Positions 55,281 to 63,691 of a stretch of 64,000 nucleotides of DNA are shown here, one piece after another; within the stretch, counting starts at the first letter, position 1; each line of letters opens with the position of its first letter. Position numbers and translations under genes: made by a program. This DNA comes from Bradyrhizobium ontarionense (GTDB lineage Bacteria > Pseudomonadota > Alphaproteobacteria > Rhizobiales > Xanthobacteraceae). The stretch covers positions 4,278,001 through 4,342,000 of the forward strand of contig NZ_CP088156.1 of the NCBI RefSeq assembly GCF_021088345.1, written 5' to 3'. The notes beneath the pieces are model-generated. The model made no database searches. It was not told the origin of the DNA and was given only the letters and a program-made list of their open reading frames with translations.

Positions 55281-55295
55281 TTGATGTCACATCAA
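55281..55295. promoter_or_regulatory. Perfect palindrome upstream of the RND operon (candidate repressor site)
   Basis: TTGATGT-C-ACATCAA, 7-bp perfect arms, 133 bases before the adaptor ATG. The surrounding 363-base gap (55149-55511) contains no gene, and no TetR/MarR repressor gene adjoins the pump, so the binding protein would be encoded elsewhere. A partial TTGATC lies 12 bases further on. Confidence 0.45.
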
Positions 55296-55511
55296 CTACT
55301 TGCTTGATCGAACGCGCCTTTTGACGACTCACTCAATTGTGAGCGCTTTGTGGCAAGCAGGTTCCGAGCGGTTCCAGGCAGCGAAGTCCGAATCCCGCAA
55401 CGGCTCCCGCGGCATCCTGCCGCGTCCGGCCATGAGTTAACCGGGCGCGGGCGGCCGCGACGGACGCCCCTATTCGCGGCCTTCATCATGACGAAACCAA
55501 CACGGCGGCGT

Positions 55512-56327
55512 TCACGCAGCCGTTCCGTTGTGAGGCGGCAGTGGAAAGAACGCGCTGGTGCGCGCCTGATAGGCCCGATAGCGCTCGCCGCGCGAGCGCA
55601 GCATCTGCTGCTCCAGTGGAGGGATGCCGGTGACGTGCACCAGGAACCAGTACATCAGCACCGGCGCAAGCAGGCTCGCGAGGCCCCATGGGTTGTCGAA
55701 CGACAGCGCGATGACAGGGTAGGACAGCCAGCACACCCACTCGAAGAAGTAGTTGGGATGGCGCGACCAGCGCCACAGGCCGACGTCACAGACCTTGCCC
55801 TTGTTGGCGGGATCAGCGCGGAAGGCCTTCAGCTGGGCGTCGGCGAGCGCCTCGCCCGCGATGCCGGCGAGCAGAACCAGGATGCCGAGATAGTCCTGCA
55901 GACGCAAGCCGATGGCCGGCGCATGGGCCGCGACGAACATCGCAAACAACAGCGGGCTCGAGCCCCAGGCCTGCTGCTGTAGAAACAAGAACATGCGCCG
56001 TGGCGCGGCGGCGCCCCATTGCCGTGCGTATTCGGCGTAGCGGGGATCGTCGGCGACGCCGCGGCTCCGCACTGCCACATGGCTGCCCAACCGCAGCGAC
56101 CAGGTCGCCACCAGCACCGCAACCAGCCATTGCCGCGCGTTGGGCGCCGCGCCGCCTGCCGGCCAGATCGCGCCGAGGGTGCCGACCAGGCCGATGGAAA
56201 ATGTCCAGATCGTGTCGACCCAGCCGGAATTTCCGGTGCGCTGCTGCACGACCCAGGCGGCCGCCATGAGCAGGGAGAGCGCCAGCGCCATTGCGAGCAG
56301 GGCTTGCAGATATTCAACGATGGTCAT
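55512..56327 (-). CDS. DUF1295 membrane protein (steroid 5-alpha-reductase-like fold)
   Basis: 271 residues with about six membrane segments. The conserved C-terminal block is VCDVGLWRWSRHPNYFFEWV (about 175-195) and ERYRAYQARTSAFFPLPP, as in DUF1295/isoprenylcysteine methyltransferase-like proteins. YAEYARQWG and DPRYAEYA in the middle are also typical. NAD(P)H-dependent reduction of a lipid is possible; no substrate is known. ATG at 56327. Divergent from the MotA-like gene. Confidence 0.85.
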   Translation of the reverse strand: MTIVEYLQALLAMALALSLLMAAAWVVQQRTGNSGWVDTIWTFSIGLVGTLGAIWPAGGAAPNARQWLVAVLVATWSLRLGSHVAVRSRGVADDPRYAEYARQWGAAAPRRMFLFLQQQAWGSSPLLFAMFVAAHAPAIGLRLQDYLGILVLLAGIAGEALADAQLKAFRADPANKGKVCDVGLWRWSRHPNYFFEWVCWLSYPVIALSFDNPWGLASLLAPVLMYWFLVHVTGIPPLEQQMLRSRGERYRAYQARTSAFFPLPPHNGTAA

Positions 56328-56496
56328 GACAAAGCCCGGGCGTTCCCGCTAGATATGAGCCACGGAACTAACTACGCCGCGGATATCCGCCGGTTTCAGC
56401 CATGTTCCGCGCAGAGGACGGGGATTGCGCCGATCGCGGCTTTTCTCCTGCCGCTGCTGTGCCATAGTGGATTTTCGAGACCGGTCCCCGCAACGG

Positions 56497-57501
56497 ATGT
56501 CATCGACAATGGCTCAAGGCTCCCCTACCCGCTCCGCGATGGACGTCGAGATGACCAAGCTGTCCTCGCCCCGGATATTCCTGGTGCGGATGCTGGTCTT
56601 CCTGGTGCTGTGCGCCCTGGTCGGCGTCGTGCTCTACAAACAGATCATCCTGGCCTTCTTCGCCAACCCCGGCCTCAACGCCCTGATCGGGGCGGTGCTG
56701 CTGATCGGTGTCGTTCTGGCGTTCCGCCAGGTCATTCGGCTCTATCCGGAAGTCTCGTGGGTCAACAATTTCCGTATCGCCGATCCCGGCCTGGCGGTGC
56801 CCCGCCATCCGATCCTGCTCGCCCCCATGGCCGCGATCCTCGGCCGCGAGCGCACCGGGCGGATGTCGATCTCGCAGCAGACCATGCGTCATTTGCTCGA
56901 TTCGATCGCCACCCGGCTCGACGAGGCCCGCGACATTTCCCGCTACATGACGGGCCTGCTCGTGTTCCTCGGCCTGCTCGGCACCTTCTGGGGCCTGATC
57001 GAGACCGTCGGCTCGGTCGGCAAGGTCATCGATGGGCTGAAGGTCGGCGGCGATGCCGGTGCGCTGTTCGACACGCTGAAGGGAGGCCTCGCCGCCCCGC
57101 TCAGCGGCATGGGCATCTCGTTCTCGTCGTCGCTGTTCGGCCTTGCGGGCTCGCTGATCCTGGGTTTCCTCGACCTGCAGTCGAGCCAGGCCCAGAATCG
57201 ATTCTACACCGATCTCGAGGATTGGCTCGCTGGCACGGTGCGTGAATTTGGCGGCAGCGGCGACGGCGCGGGCGGAGACATCGCGATCGCCGTCGAACGG
57301 CTGCGGACGGCCATGGAGGAAGGGTCGGGCCGGGGCGCGACCGCGGCGATGGCGAACCTTGCCGAGGCCATCCAGGGGCTGGTTGCACACATGCGCACCG
57401 AGCAGCAGATGATCCGCGAATGGGCCGACGGCCAGGGCGAGCAGAACCGCGAGATCAAACGTCTCCTGGAGCGGCTCGCGCGGCAGACGGAGAAGAGTTG
57501 A
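56497..57501 (+). CDS. MotA/TolQ/ExbB-like proton channel protein
   Basis: 334 residues. Two N-terminal membrane helices (about 30-75), a cytoplasmic loop with GRERTGRMSISQQTMRHLLD, then two more helices: GLLVFLGLLGTFWGLIETVG (about 152-171) and GMGISFSSSLFGLAGSLILG (about 206-226), the motif pair of this superfamily. Helical cytoplasmic C-terminus. With the MotB-like protein encoded 361 bases on, it should form a proton-driven stator in the inner membrane. Flagellar genes are absent here. ATG 56497 or 56509. Confidence 0.82.
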   Translation: MSSTMAQGSPTRSAMDVEMTKLSSPRIFLVRMLVFLVLCALVGVVLYKQIILAFFANPGLNALIGAVLLIGVVLAFRQVIRLYPEVSWVNNFRIADPGLAVPRHPILLAPMAAILGRERTGRMSISQQTMRHLLDSIATRLDEARDISRYMTGLLVFLGLLGTFWGLIETVGSVGKVIDGLKVGGDAGALFDTLKGGLAAPLSGMGISFSSSLFGLAGSLILGFLDLQSSQAQNRFYTDLEDWLAGTVREFGGSGDGAGGDIAIAVERLRTAMEEGSGRGATAAMANLAEAIQGLVAHMRTEQQMIREWADGQGEQNREIKRLLERLARQTEKS

Positions 57502-57595
57502 GCAGCGTGATCGCGGCTTGACCAGATGGATTGGCTTGGGCACCGGAGGTCGTCGCCGTTGACGGCTACCGTGCTGAATGCTCTCGCCACAGTGG

Positions 57596-57781
57596 CGGTG
57601 CACCCTCTCCCACAAGGGGAGAGGGTGGCGGGCATGAGCGCAGCGATATGCACGCCGGGTGAGGGGTCTGCATCCGCGGAGACAGACCCCTCACCCGGCA
57701 TGATCGAGCTTCGCTCGACCATGCCACCCTCTCCCACATCGCGACGATCGCTTCGCGATCGCGCTGGGGGAGAGGGTGCAC
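57596..57781. repeat. Composite palindromic repeat with a different inner hairpin, copy 3
   Basis: GCACCCTCTCCCACAAGGGG, GAGAGGGTGG at the left and ACCCTCTCCC, GGGGGAGAGGGTGC at the right. Paired GTGAGGGGTCTG and CAGACCCCTCACCC arms lie inside. In place of GGATTGCATC it carries GGCATGATCGAGC-TTC-GCTCGACCATGCC. It lies between the MotA- and MotB-like genes. Confidence 0.8.
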
Positions 57782-57862
57782 CGAGTTCGCAGATCCGCCA
57801 TCGGTTCTATCGGGAATCGTTAGACGATGTCTCAGGCCGATAGCTACTTGAGGAGAAGCTGA

Positions 57863-58891
57863 ATGGCGCTTGCCCGTACCCGCCGCGGAGATTCAGGCCT
57901 CAACTACTGGCCCGGCTTTGTCGACGCGCTGTCGACGCTGGTGCTGTCGATCGTGTTCCTGCTGACCGTATTCCTGGTGGTGCAGTTCTTCCTGTCGCAG
58001 GAGGTCACCGGCAAGGACAAGGCGCTGGAGCAATTGAACGCCAAGATCGCGCAGCTCAACGAGATGCTGTCGCTGGAGAAGCTCAGCAAGCTCACGCTGG
58101 ATGACCAGATCGGACAATTGCGCGCGGGACTGGCCTCGGCCGAGTCCGAGCGCGACCGCGTCAAGGGCCTCTATGACGGGCTGGCCAATGCCGGCAGCAA
58201 CGCGGCGGGCCGCGCCAACGAGCTCAACCGGGCGCTCGACTCGGAGAAGCAGGTCACGTCGCGGGCGCTGGCCCAGATCGAGGTGCTGAACCAGCAGATC
58301 AGCGCGCTGCGCCGCCAGCTCGCCGCGCTCGAGGACGCGCTCGACGCCTCGGAGAAGCGCGACAAGGAATCACAGAGCCGGATCGCCGATCTCGGCTCGC
58401 GCCTCAACGTCGCGCTGGCGCAGCGGGTGCAGGAGCTGACGCGCTACCGCTCCGAATTCTTCGGCCGGCTGCGTGCGATCCTCGGCAATCGTCCCGACAT
58501 CCGCGTCGTCGGCGACCGCTTCGTGTTCCAGTCGGAGGTGTTCTTCGACACCGGACAGGCGACCCTGCTCCCCGAAGGCCAGCAGGAGCTGAACTCGGTG
58601 GCGACGGCCCTGGTCGATCTCGACAAGCAGATTCCAGCCGAGATCTCCTGGGTGCTCCGGGTCGACGGCCACACCGATGTCCGTCCGATCAACAGCCCGG
58701 TGTTCAAGTCGAACTGGGAATTGTCGTCGGCGCGCGCGATCTCGGTGGTGCAATATCTGATCTCGCTCGGCGTGCCGGCGCAACGCCTGGTCGCAGCCGG
58801 CTTCGCCGAATTCCAGCCGCTCGATGCCGCCAACACCGACGAGGCCTTCCGCCGCAACCGCCGCATCGAGCTCAAGCTGACCGAGCGGTGA
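57863..58891 (+). CDS. MotB/OmpA-like peptidoglycan-binding stator protein
   Basis: 342 residues. A single membrane helix (about 20-43) with a proton-path Asp at its start (GFVDALSTLVLSIVFLL), a long coiled coil (about 50-190) and a C-terminal OmpA domain (about 220-342: VFFDTGQATLLPEGQQELNS, RVDGHTDVRPIN, SSARAISVVQYLISLG, FRRNRRIELKL). Anchors the proton channel to cell wall. AGGAG lies 7 bases before the ATG. Its stop overlaps the next gene by 4 bases (GTGA). Confidence 0.9.
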   Translation: MALARTRRGDSGLNYWPGFVDALSTLVLSIVFLLTVFLVVQFFLSQEVTGKDKALEQLNAKIAQLNEMLSLEKLSKLTLDDQIGQLRAGLASAESERDRVKGLYDGLANAGSNAAGRANELNRALDSEKQVTSRALAQIEVLNQQISALRRQLAALEDALDASEKRDKESQSRIADLGSRLNVALAQRVQELTRYRSEFFGRLRAILGNRPDIRVVGDRFVFQSEVFFDTGQATLLPEGQQELNSVATALVDLDKQIPAEISWVLRVDGHTDVRPINSPVFKSNWELSSARAISVVQYLISLGVPAQRLVAAGFAEFQPLDAANTDEAFRRNRRIELKLTER

Positions 58892-59358
58892 CCTCAACGT
58901 TCACCCTGCGTCCCTATCGGGAAGCGGACGAGGACGCCGCGATCGCGCAGTGGCAGCAGACGTGGCAGCTGGCCTATCCGACCATCGATTTCGCCGCCCG
59001 CGTGCCGTGGTGGCGCGAGCGCTGGCGGAGCGAACTGGTGCCGCACGCGGAGGTGATCGTGGCCGAGGCGGACGGTGCGCTCGCGGGCTTCGTCACCATC
59101 GATGCCACGGGCTATCTCGATCAGCTCGTGGTCGCGCCCGCGCGTTGGGGCTCGCCGCTCGCGACGCTGCTGGTCGACGCCGCCAAGCAGCGATCGCCCC
59201 GCGGCATCACGCTGCTGGTGAATAAGGACAATGCCCGCGCGATAAGTTTCTACCGTCGCAGCGGCTTCGTCGACGCCGGCGAGGACGTCAACCCGACCTC
59301 CGGCCGGCCGGTGCTGCGCATGGTATGGACGCCGGCTGCACACCGTGAGCCAGACTGA
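58888..59358 (+). CDS. GNAT family N-acetyltransferase
   Basis: 156 residues. TLRPYREADEDAAIAQWQQT start, VAEADGALAGFVTID and DQLVVAPARWGSPLATLLVD (acetyl-CoA site, slightly degenerate), then LLVNKDNARAISFYRRSGFV, the family's C-terminal motif. GTG start overlapping the MotB-like stop (GTGA) shows coupled translation. A protein-modifying role toward the stator is possible but only suggested by linkage. Confidence 0.88.
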   Translation: MTSTFTLRPYREADEDAAIAQWQQTWQLAYPTIDFAARVPWWRERWRSELVPHAEVIVAEADGALAGFVTIDATGYLDQLVVAPARWGSPLATLLVDAAKQRSPRGITLLVNKDNARAISFYRRSGFVDAGEDVNPTSGRPVLRMVWTPAAHREPD

Positions 59359-59447
59359 AACGACAGTTGCTCCGGCTTGCGTCCGAACGGCCGTACTGAT
59401 TGAAGCATTTGTTTGTTAGATGCGAGCTGCTACCGCTACGGCGGCTT

Positions 59448-59614
59448 GCTCCCTCGCCCCGTTCTTACGGGGTCGCGACGAGCTTCGCTCGCGCTGACAG
59501 GGTTGGGGTGAGGGGCAGACACACGGGAAGTGTCAGTCGAGAGACCTGTACCCCCTCACCCGGATTGCATCTGGCGATGCAATCCGACCTCTCCCCGCAA
59601 GCGGGGAGAGGTGA
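59448..59614. repeat. Composite palindromic repeat, copy 4
   Basis: GCTCCCTCGCCCCGTTCTTA, GTTGGGGTGAGGGGCAGAC, CCTGTACCCCCTCACCCGGA, the perfect hairpin GGATTGCATC-TGGC-GATGCAATCC and CCTCTCCCCGC, GCGGGGAGAGG. Nearly the same as 50521-50749 along its whole length. Fills the gap between the acetyltransferase and a small membrane protein. Confidence 0.85.
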
Positions 59615-59648
59615 AGACCGAGCCAGCCGTACCTTCTATCATCATTGT

Positions 59649-59849
59649 CTACACGCCGCGAAACAGCACGCCGATCGTCAGCACCACGAAAGCAATCGCA
59701 AGCGCGTCGAACGCGTGCGCGGTCGACAGGAGCGGTATCGAAGCATGCGCGTAATGCGCGAGCATCGCGACCAGGGCGAGCACAAGCGCAATGGCGAAGA
59801 TGACAAACGAGGGAGGCGTGAGGGCAAAACTGCCGCGACGATAGGGCAT
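59649..59849 (-). CDS. Small two-helix membrane protein
   Basis: 66 residues with two membrane helices (FVIFAIALVLALVAMLAHYA and ALAIAFVVLTIGVLFRGV). ATG at 59849 is preceded by AGGAG 8-9 bases upstream. Located downstream of the ABC exporter gene on the same strand. Small hydrophobic proteins of this kind are common in Bradyrhizobium; no function recognised. Confidence 0.6.
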   Translation of the reverse strand: MPYRRGSFALTPPSFVIFAIALVLALVAMLAHYAHASIPLLSTAHAFDALAIAFVVLTIGVLFRGV

Positions 59850-59994
59850 GTCCGTTGCTCCTGTGAGGATCAGGCGCGCGCCCGCAGGCGGCGCGCCATC
59901 TGTTCCGGCAGGGAAACGTACAAGGCCCGAGAAAGGTTGCAGCGTCGGGAACAAGAAATCGAGGTGTTGCCGATCGCCCACTCTGTTGCAGGAA

Positions 59995-61854
59995 CTACAC
60001 GCCCTCGAACTGCAGCCGCGCCAGGCGCGCATAGAGCCCGTTGGCTGCAACCAGAGACGAGTGGGTGCCCTGCTCGACGATGCTGCCGCGGTCCATGACC
60101 AGGATGCGGTCGCACGACAGCACGGTCGCCAGTCGGTGTGCGATCACCAGCGTCGTGCGGTTCTTCATCAAACCTTCGAGCGCGGTCTGCACCAGCGTCT
60201 CGCTCTCGGCATCAAGGGCAGAGGTTGCCTCGTCGAGCAGCAGCAACGGCGCGTCACGCAGGATGGCGCGCGCGATCGCGATGCGCTGACGTTGGCCGCC
60301 CGACAGCGTGACGCCGCGTTCGCCGAGCGGCGCATCGAAGCCTTCCGGCAGACGACGGATGAATTCGCTGGCATGGGCGAGATCAGCCGCGCGCTCGACC
60401 TCGGCGTCGGTTGCCGCGGGCCGTCCGAATCGGATGTTCTCGCGCGCACTCGCCGCGAACACGACCGATTCCTGCGGCACCAGCGCCATGCGCTCCCGTA
60501 CCTTGCGCGGGTCGGCGGCACGCACGGCGACGCCATCCAGCGTGATCGTGCCCGATGCCGGATCGTAGAACCGGAGCAGCAGGTGGAACAGCGTGCTCTT
60601 GCCGGCGCCGGAGGGACCGACGATTGCGACCTTCTCGCCCGCCCGGATCGTGAACGACACGTCGTTGAGGACGCGGACATCAGGACGGCCCGGATAGGCA
60701 AAGCTGACATGGTCGAAGCCGATGTCGCCGCATGCCGGCTCCGGCAGCGCCCGCGGCAGGGCAGGCGCCGTGATCTGCGGCTCCACATGCAGCAGTTCGA
60801 ACAGCCGTTCCGCCGCGCCCGACGCCGCCGACACCTCGCCCCACACCTCCGACAGCTGGCCGAGACCCGCGGCCGCGAAAGCCGCATAGAGCACGAACTG
60901 GCCGAGCCGGCCGGCGCTGATGCTGCCGGTCAGCACGTCATGCGAACCGACCCAGAGGATCGCGACCACGCTCGAGAACACGATGAAGATGATGATCGCC
61001 GTGAGCACGCCGCGGGCCTGGGTCGACACCCGCGCCGCCTGATAGGCCTGCTCGACCTCGCCGCCGAAACGCGCGGCCGCGAGCTGCTCGCTGGTATAGG
61101 CCTGCACGGTCCTGATCGCGCCGACCAGCTCGGATGCATAGGCGGAAGCGTCGGCCAACGTATCCTGGGCGTTGCGCGACAGACGGCGGACCCAGCGCCC
61201 GAACGCGACCAGCGGCAGCACGATCAGCGGGATCGCCAGCAGCACGAAGCCGGACAGCTTCGGGCTCGTGAACACCATCATGGCGGTGGCGCCGAGAAAC
61301 AGCAGCAGGTTGCGCAGTGCGATCGACACCGAGGCGCCCGCCGCAGCCTTGATCTGGGTGGTGTCGGCGGTCAGCCGCGACACCAGCTCGCCCGAGCGCG
61401 CGGAATCGAAGAAGGACGGCGACAGCGACATCAGATGCGCGAACACGTCGTGGCGTAGGTCGGCGACGATGCGCTCGCCGATCGTCATGACCAGGTAGTA
61501 GCGGGCGGCGCTCGCCAGCGCGAGCACGGCCACCACCGCGATCATGACACTGAAATAGCTGTTGATCAGCTCGATGCCCTTCGGCGTGAAGCCGAAATCG
61601 ATCATGCGCCGGACCGCGATCGGCACCAGCAGCGTCGTCAGGGCGGCAACCGTGAGCGAGATGAGGGCCAGGAAGGCGCGACCGCGATAGCGGGCGACGT
61701 AGGGCGCAAGTGCGAGCAGCGGACGCAGCCGCGCGCGCCGGACCGGGGCCGCCGGTTCGGTCAGGGCTTCGACCGCAGCAGCGGCATCCTCGACCGGATC
61801 CTGCCCGAGAGGGGGAGCGCTCTGCCGCTCGTCAAGCCGTTCCACTGCACTCAT
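59995..61854 (-). CDS. ABC exporter, fused permease-ATPase (MsbA-related family)
   Basis: 619 residues. Cytoplasmic leader to about 60, six membrane helices (about 65-355), EIVSRLTADTTQIK-like coupling region (GELVSRLTADTTQIKAAAGA), then the ATPase: Walker A VGPSGAGKSTLFHLLLRFYD (about 410), signature LSGGQRQRIAIARAIL (about 518), Walker B LLLLDEATSALD (about 536), H-loop LVIAHRLATVL. Homodimeric exporter, of the group annotated as MsbA-related lipid or drug exporters. ATG at 61854; the upstream in-frame extension is not family-like. Divergent from rpmE, 216 bases between. Confidence 0.93.
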   Translation of the reverse strand: MSAVERLDERQSAPPLGQDPVEDAAAAVEALTEPAAPVRRARLRPLLALAPYVARYRGRAFLALISLTVAALTTLLVPIAVRRMIDFGFTPKGIELINSYFSVMIAVVAVLALASAARYYLVMTIGERIVADLRHDVFAHLMSLSPSFFDSARSGELVSRLTADTTQIKAAAGASVSIALRNLLLFLGATAMMVFTSPKLSGFVLLAIPLIVLPLVAFGRWVRRLSRNAQDTLADASAYASELVGAIRTVQAYTSEQLAAARFGGEVEQAYQAARVSTQARGVLTAIIIFIVFSSVVAILWVGSHDVLTGSISAGRLGQFVLYAAFAAAGLGQLSEVWGEVSAASGAAERLFELLHVEPQITAPALPRALPEPACGDIGFDHVSFAYPGRPDVRVLNDVSFTIRAGEKVAIVGPSGAGKSTLFHLLLRFYDPASGTITLDGVAVRAADPRKVRERMALVPQESVVFAASARENIRFGRPAATDAEVERAADLAHASEFIRRLPEGFDAPLGERGVTLSGGQRQRIAIARAILRDAPLLLLDEATSALDAESETLVQTALEGLMKNRTTLVIAHRLATVLSCDRILVMDRGSIVEQGTHSSLVAANGLYARLARLQFEGV

Positions 61855-62070
61855 GGGCCACCTGAGAATTCTTTTAATGTACCGCCCTGATAGGCCTGCC
61901 CGACGGGACTTGGCAAATCCGGAAACATACCAAGGTGCTCGCGCGCGACCTTGGCTTGTTTTGGGCGGGACCTTGGGATATAGAGCCCGCCAATTGTCCC
62001 CCTTCAATGACGACAGGATCAGGCGCGACGGCGCCGCGTCATGTCTTCGCATCGTGCCTTAGGATCCGCC

Positions 62071-62298
62071 ATGAAAGCCGACATTCACCCGAATTATCAT
62101 ACGATTACGGTCGTGATGACCGACGGCACCGAGTACCAGACCCGCTCGACCTGGGGCAAAGAGGGCGACAAGCTCAACCTCGACATCGATCCCAAGTCGC
62201 ACCCGGCCTGGACCGGCGGCAGCCAGCAGCTGCTCGATCGCGGCGGCCGCGTGTCGCGCTTCCAGAAGAAATTCCAGGGCTTCCTCAAGAAGGATTGA
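62071..62298 (+). CDS. rpmE: 50S ribosomal protein L31
   Basis: 75 residues. [42 protein letters not shown] and [17 protein letters not shown] are L31 hallmarks. The Cys positions of zinc-binding L31 are absent, so this is the Cys-minus form. ATG at 62071. Ends 59 bases before a strong terminator. Confidence 0.96.
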   Translation: MKADIHPNYHTITVVMTDGTEYQTRSTWGKEGDKLNLDIDPKSHPAWTGGSQQLLDRGGRVSRFQKKFQGFLKKD

Positions 62299-62355
62299 TG
62301 CCCTTTGGACCTTCGGCGCGGGCCTTGGCGCCCGCCGCCGTGGTTGCTCACAGCA

Positions 62356-62383
62356 AAACGCCCCCGGAAACGGGGGCGTTTTT
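62356..62383 (+). terminator. Rho-independent terminator of rpmE
   Basis: ACGCCCCCG-GAAA-CGGGGGCGT (62358-62379): nine perfect pairs, GNRA-type tetraloop, then TTTT. Placed 59 bases after the L31 stop. Confidence 0.92.
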
Positions 62384-62498
62384 GTCTATCGGCTCGTCTG
62401 TCTATCCGCTGGTGTCTATCCGCTGGGCGGCAGAGCCGGGCGTAGCGGCCCGGCCGGCGCAGCCCGGCCGACAGCCGAGCCGCCGGGACGCGAAGGCT

Positions 62499-63011
62499 TT
62501 ACCGCTCGAAGGCGGCCTTCAGCCGGTTGAGGTGCGGAACCAGGGGATTGCCGATGGCGCTCTGGTCCGGCGGCGGGGAATGGATGGTGGAGTCAAGCCG
62601 GCGGACCCGTGCCTGCAGGCTCATCGAGCGCGTGATCAGGTCCTGCAGCTGCTGCGGCAGCTGCTCCAGGAGGTCGTCCGCTCCCGGGTCGGCGGCGGTG
62701 AGCTTGACCTTGGTCTTCTCGCGATTGGCCTGGCTCAGGGTCATCTCGCCTTCCTTCACGGCCCGGTGCAGCAGCAGCCAGGAGGCGAGCTGCATCAGGC
62801 GCGTCGTCAGCCGCATGCTCTCCGTCGCGTAGGTCAGGCTGACGGCGCGATCGAGCGCCTTGGCCTCGTTGCGGCCGTCGCCGTCGAGATAGGCGGCGGT
62901 CTCCTCGACCAGGTCCATGCCTTCCCGGAACAGCGCGCCGAACGCGGCGGAATTGGTGAGCCGCTCATTGAATTGAACAAGAGCCCCATCGCCCAGCAAA
63001 CGGTCCGACAT
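62499..63011 (-). CDS. rcdA: RcdA, regulator of CtrA degradation (DUF1465)
   Basis: 170 residues. FNERLTNSAAFGALFREGMD, LVEETAAYLDGDGRNEAKAL, TTRLMQLASWLLLHRAVKEG and SMSLQARVRRLDSTI match DUF1465 proteins. In Caulobacter RcdA is an adaptor, with CpdR and PopA, that directs CtrA and other clients to ClpXP. The C-terminal tail (about 145-170) is where the flexible localisation segment lies. ATG at 63011, with GGCG and TATAAG motifs upstream; a GTTAACC motif, common at CtrA sites, abuts the start. Confidence 0.88.
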   Translation of the reverse strand: MSDRLLGDGALVQFNERLTNSAAFGALFREGMDLVEETAAYLDGDGRNEAKALDRAVSLTYATESMRLTTRLMQLASWLLLHRAVKEGEMTLSQANREKTKVKLTAADPGADDLLEQLPQQLQDLITRSMSLQARVRRLDSTIHSPPPDQSAIGNPLVPHLNRLKAAFER

Positions 63012-63193
63012 GGTTAACGCCTCTTATACGCGACTGTTTACGCCAACCCGGCAACCTCGCCGGTATGATGAACAAATCATTGCGCGGGAGCTTTCGAGAG
63101 TCCAGCGGCAACGCCTTTTATGGTTTCCACGGCGTGGGGCGCGCGGGCGCCGGTCGTACCGCTCGCACTGCGGGAGCGGTCGTTGGACAACGC

Positions 63194-63222
63194 AAAAAAG
63201 AGCCGCCGTTTCCGGCGGCTTT
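63194..63222 (-). terminator. Rho-independent terminator downstream of the DUF1192 gene
   Basis: Read on the minus strand: GCCGCCG-GAAA-CGGCGGC then TCTTTTTT. Seven perfect pairs with a tetraloop. The 190 bases between it and the DUF1192 stop hold no gene, but have TTAA-N7-TAAA at 63311-63325, one base from a CtrA box. Confidence 0.8.
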
Positions 63223-63414
63223 GAAGTTGATAACAGGGAGGCGTCAAACAGAGTGGACAGGAGCCACTCGGTGTCCAAACGAGGACGGGTCCGGTTGTAA
63301 ACGCGAAAGCTTAATCAACCGTAAATGGCGAAAATTTTTCAAACTTCGTTAGCCATGTCGGCCACTGGCCGACCGTGTTTCTACGTGCCGCACTGGGTTA
63401 CGTGCAGCATTTGG

Positions 63415-63606
63415 TCAGGACTTGAAAATGCTGGCCGCGGCGTCGCGCGAGGCGCGCTTCTTCGCCACCGCCTGCTCGATCCGCTCGATCTCGGCGCGCA
63501 GCAGCGCCACCCGGCCGGTCAGCTCCTCGACCGACAGCATCGAGAGATCCTGCCCAATCTCATGCGAAACGGCCCTGCGCGGCCGGTCTTCGTCCATATT
63601 TGCCAT
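63415..63606 (-). CDS. DUF1192 family small protein
   Basis: 63 residues. HEIGQDLSMLSVEELTGRVA, LLRAEIERIEQAVAKKRASR, DAAASIFKS: the short helical-hairpin plan of DUF1192, ending in the conserved AxxFFK-like motif. Function unknown; often encoded beside a quinone oxidoreductase in Rhizobiales, as here (divergent). ATG at 63606 with GGAGAGGG upstream. Confidence 0.85.
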   Translation of the reverse strand: MANMDEDRPRRAVSHEIGQDLSMLSVEELTGRVALLRAEIERIEQAVAKKRASRDAAASIFKS

Positions 63607-63691
63607 CGCACCCTCTCCCGGTTGCCAGCCATGCCCCGGCTGGCTTAAGCACGCCCCAGCACCCGCTTCATCTCCCGCTGGAGGATTTCTC

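Noticed and set aside
56497..58891. Possible Zorya defence system (ZorAB are MotAB-like)
   Set aside because: No ZorC, ZorD or ZorE gene is near, and a repeat separates the two genes. MotAB-like pairs of this sort occur as core genes in Rhizobiales.
45423..59648. CRISPR-like array from the recurring GGATTGCATC hairpins
   Set aside because: Copies are kilobases apart, not regularly spaced, and no cas gene is present. They are dispersed palindromic repeats.
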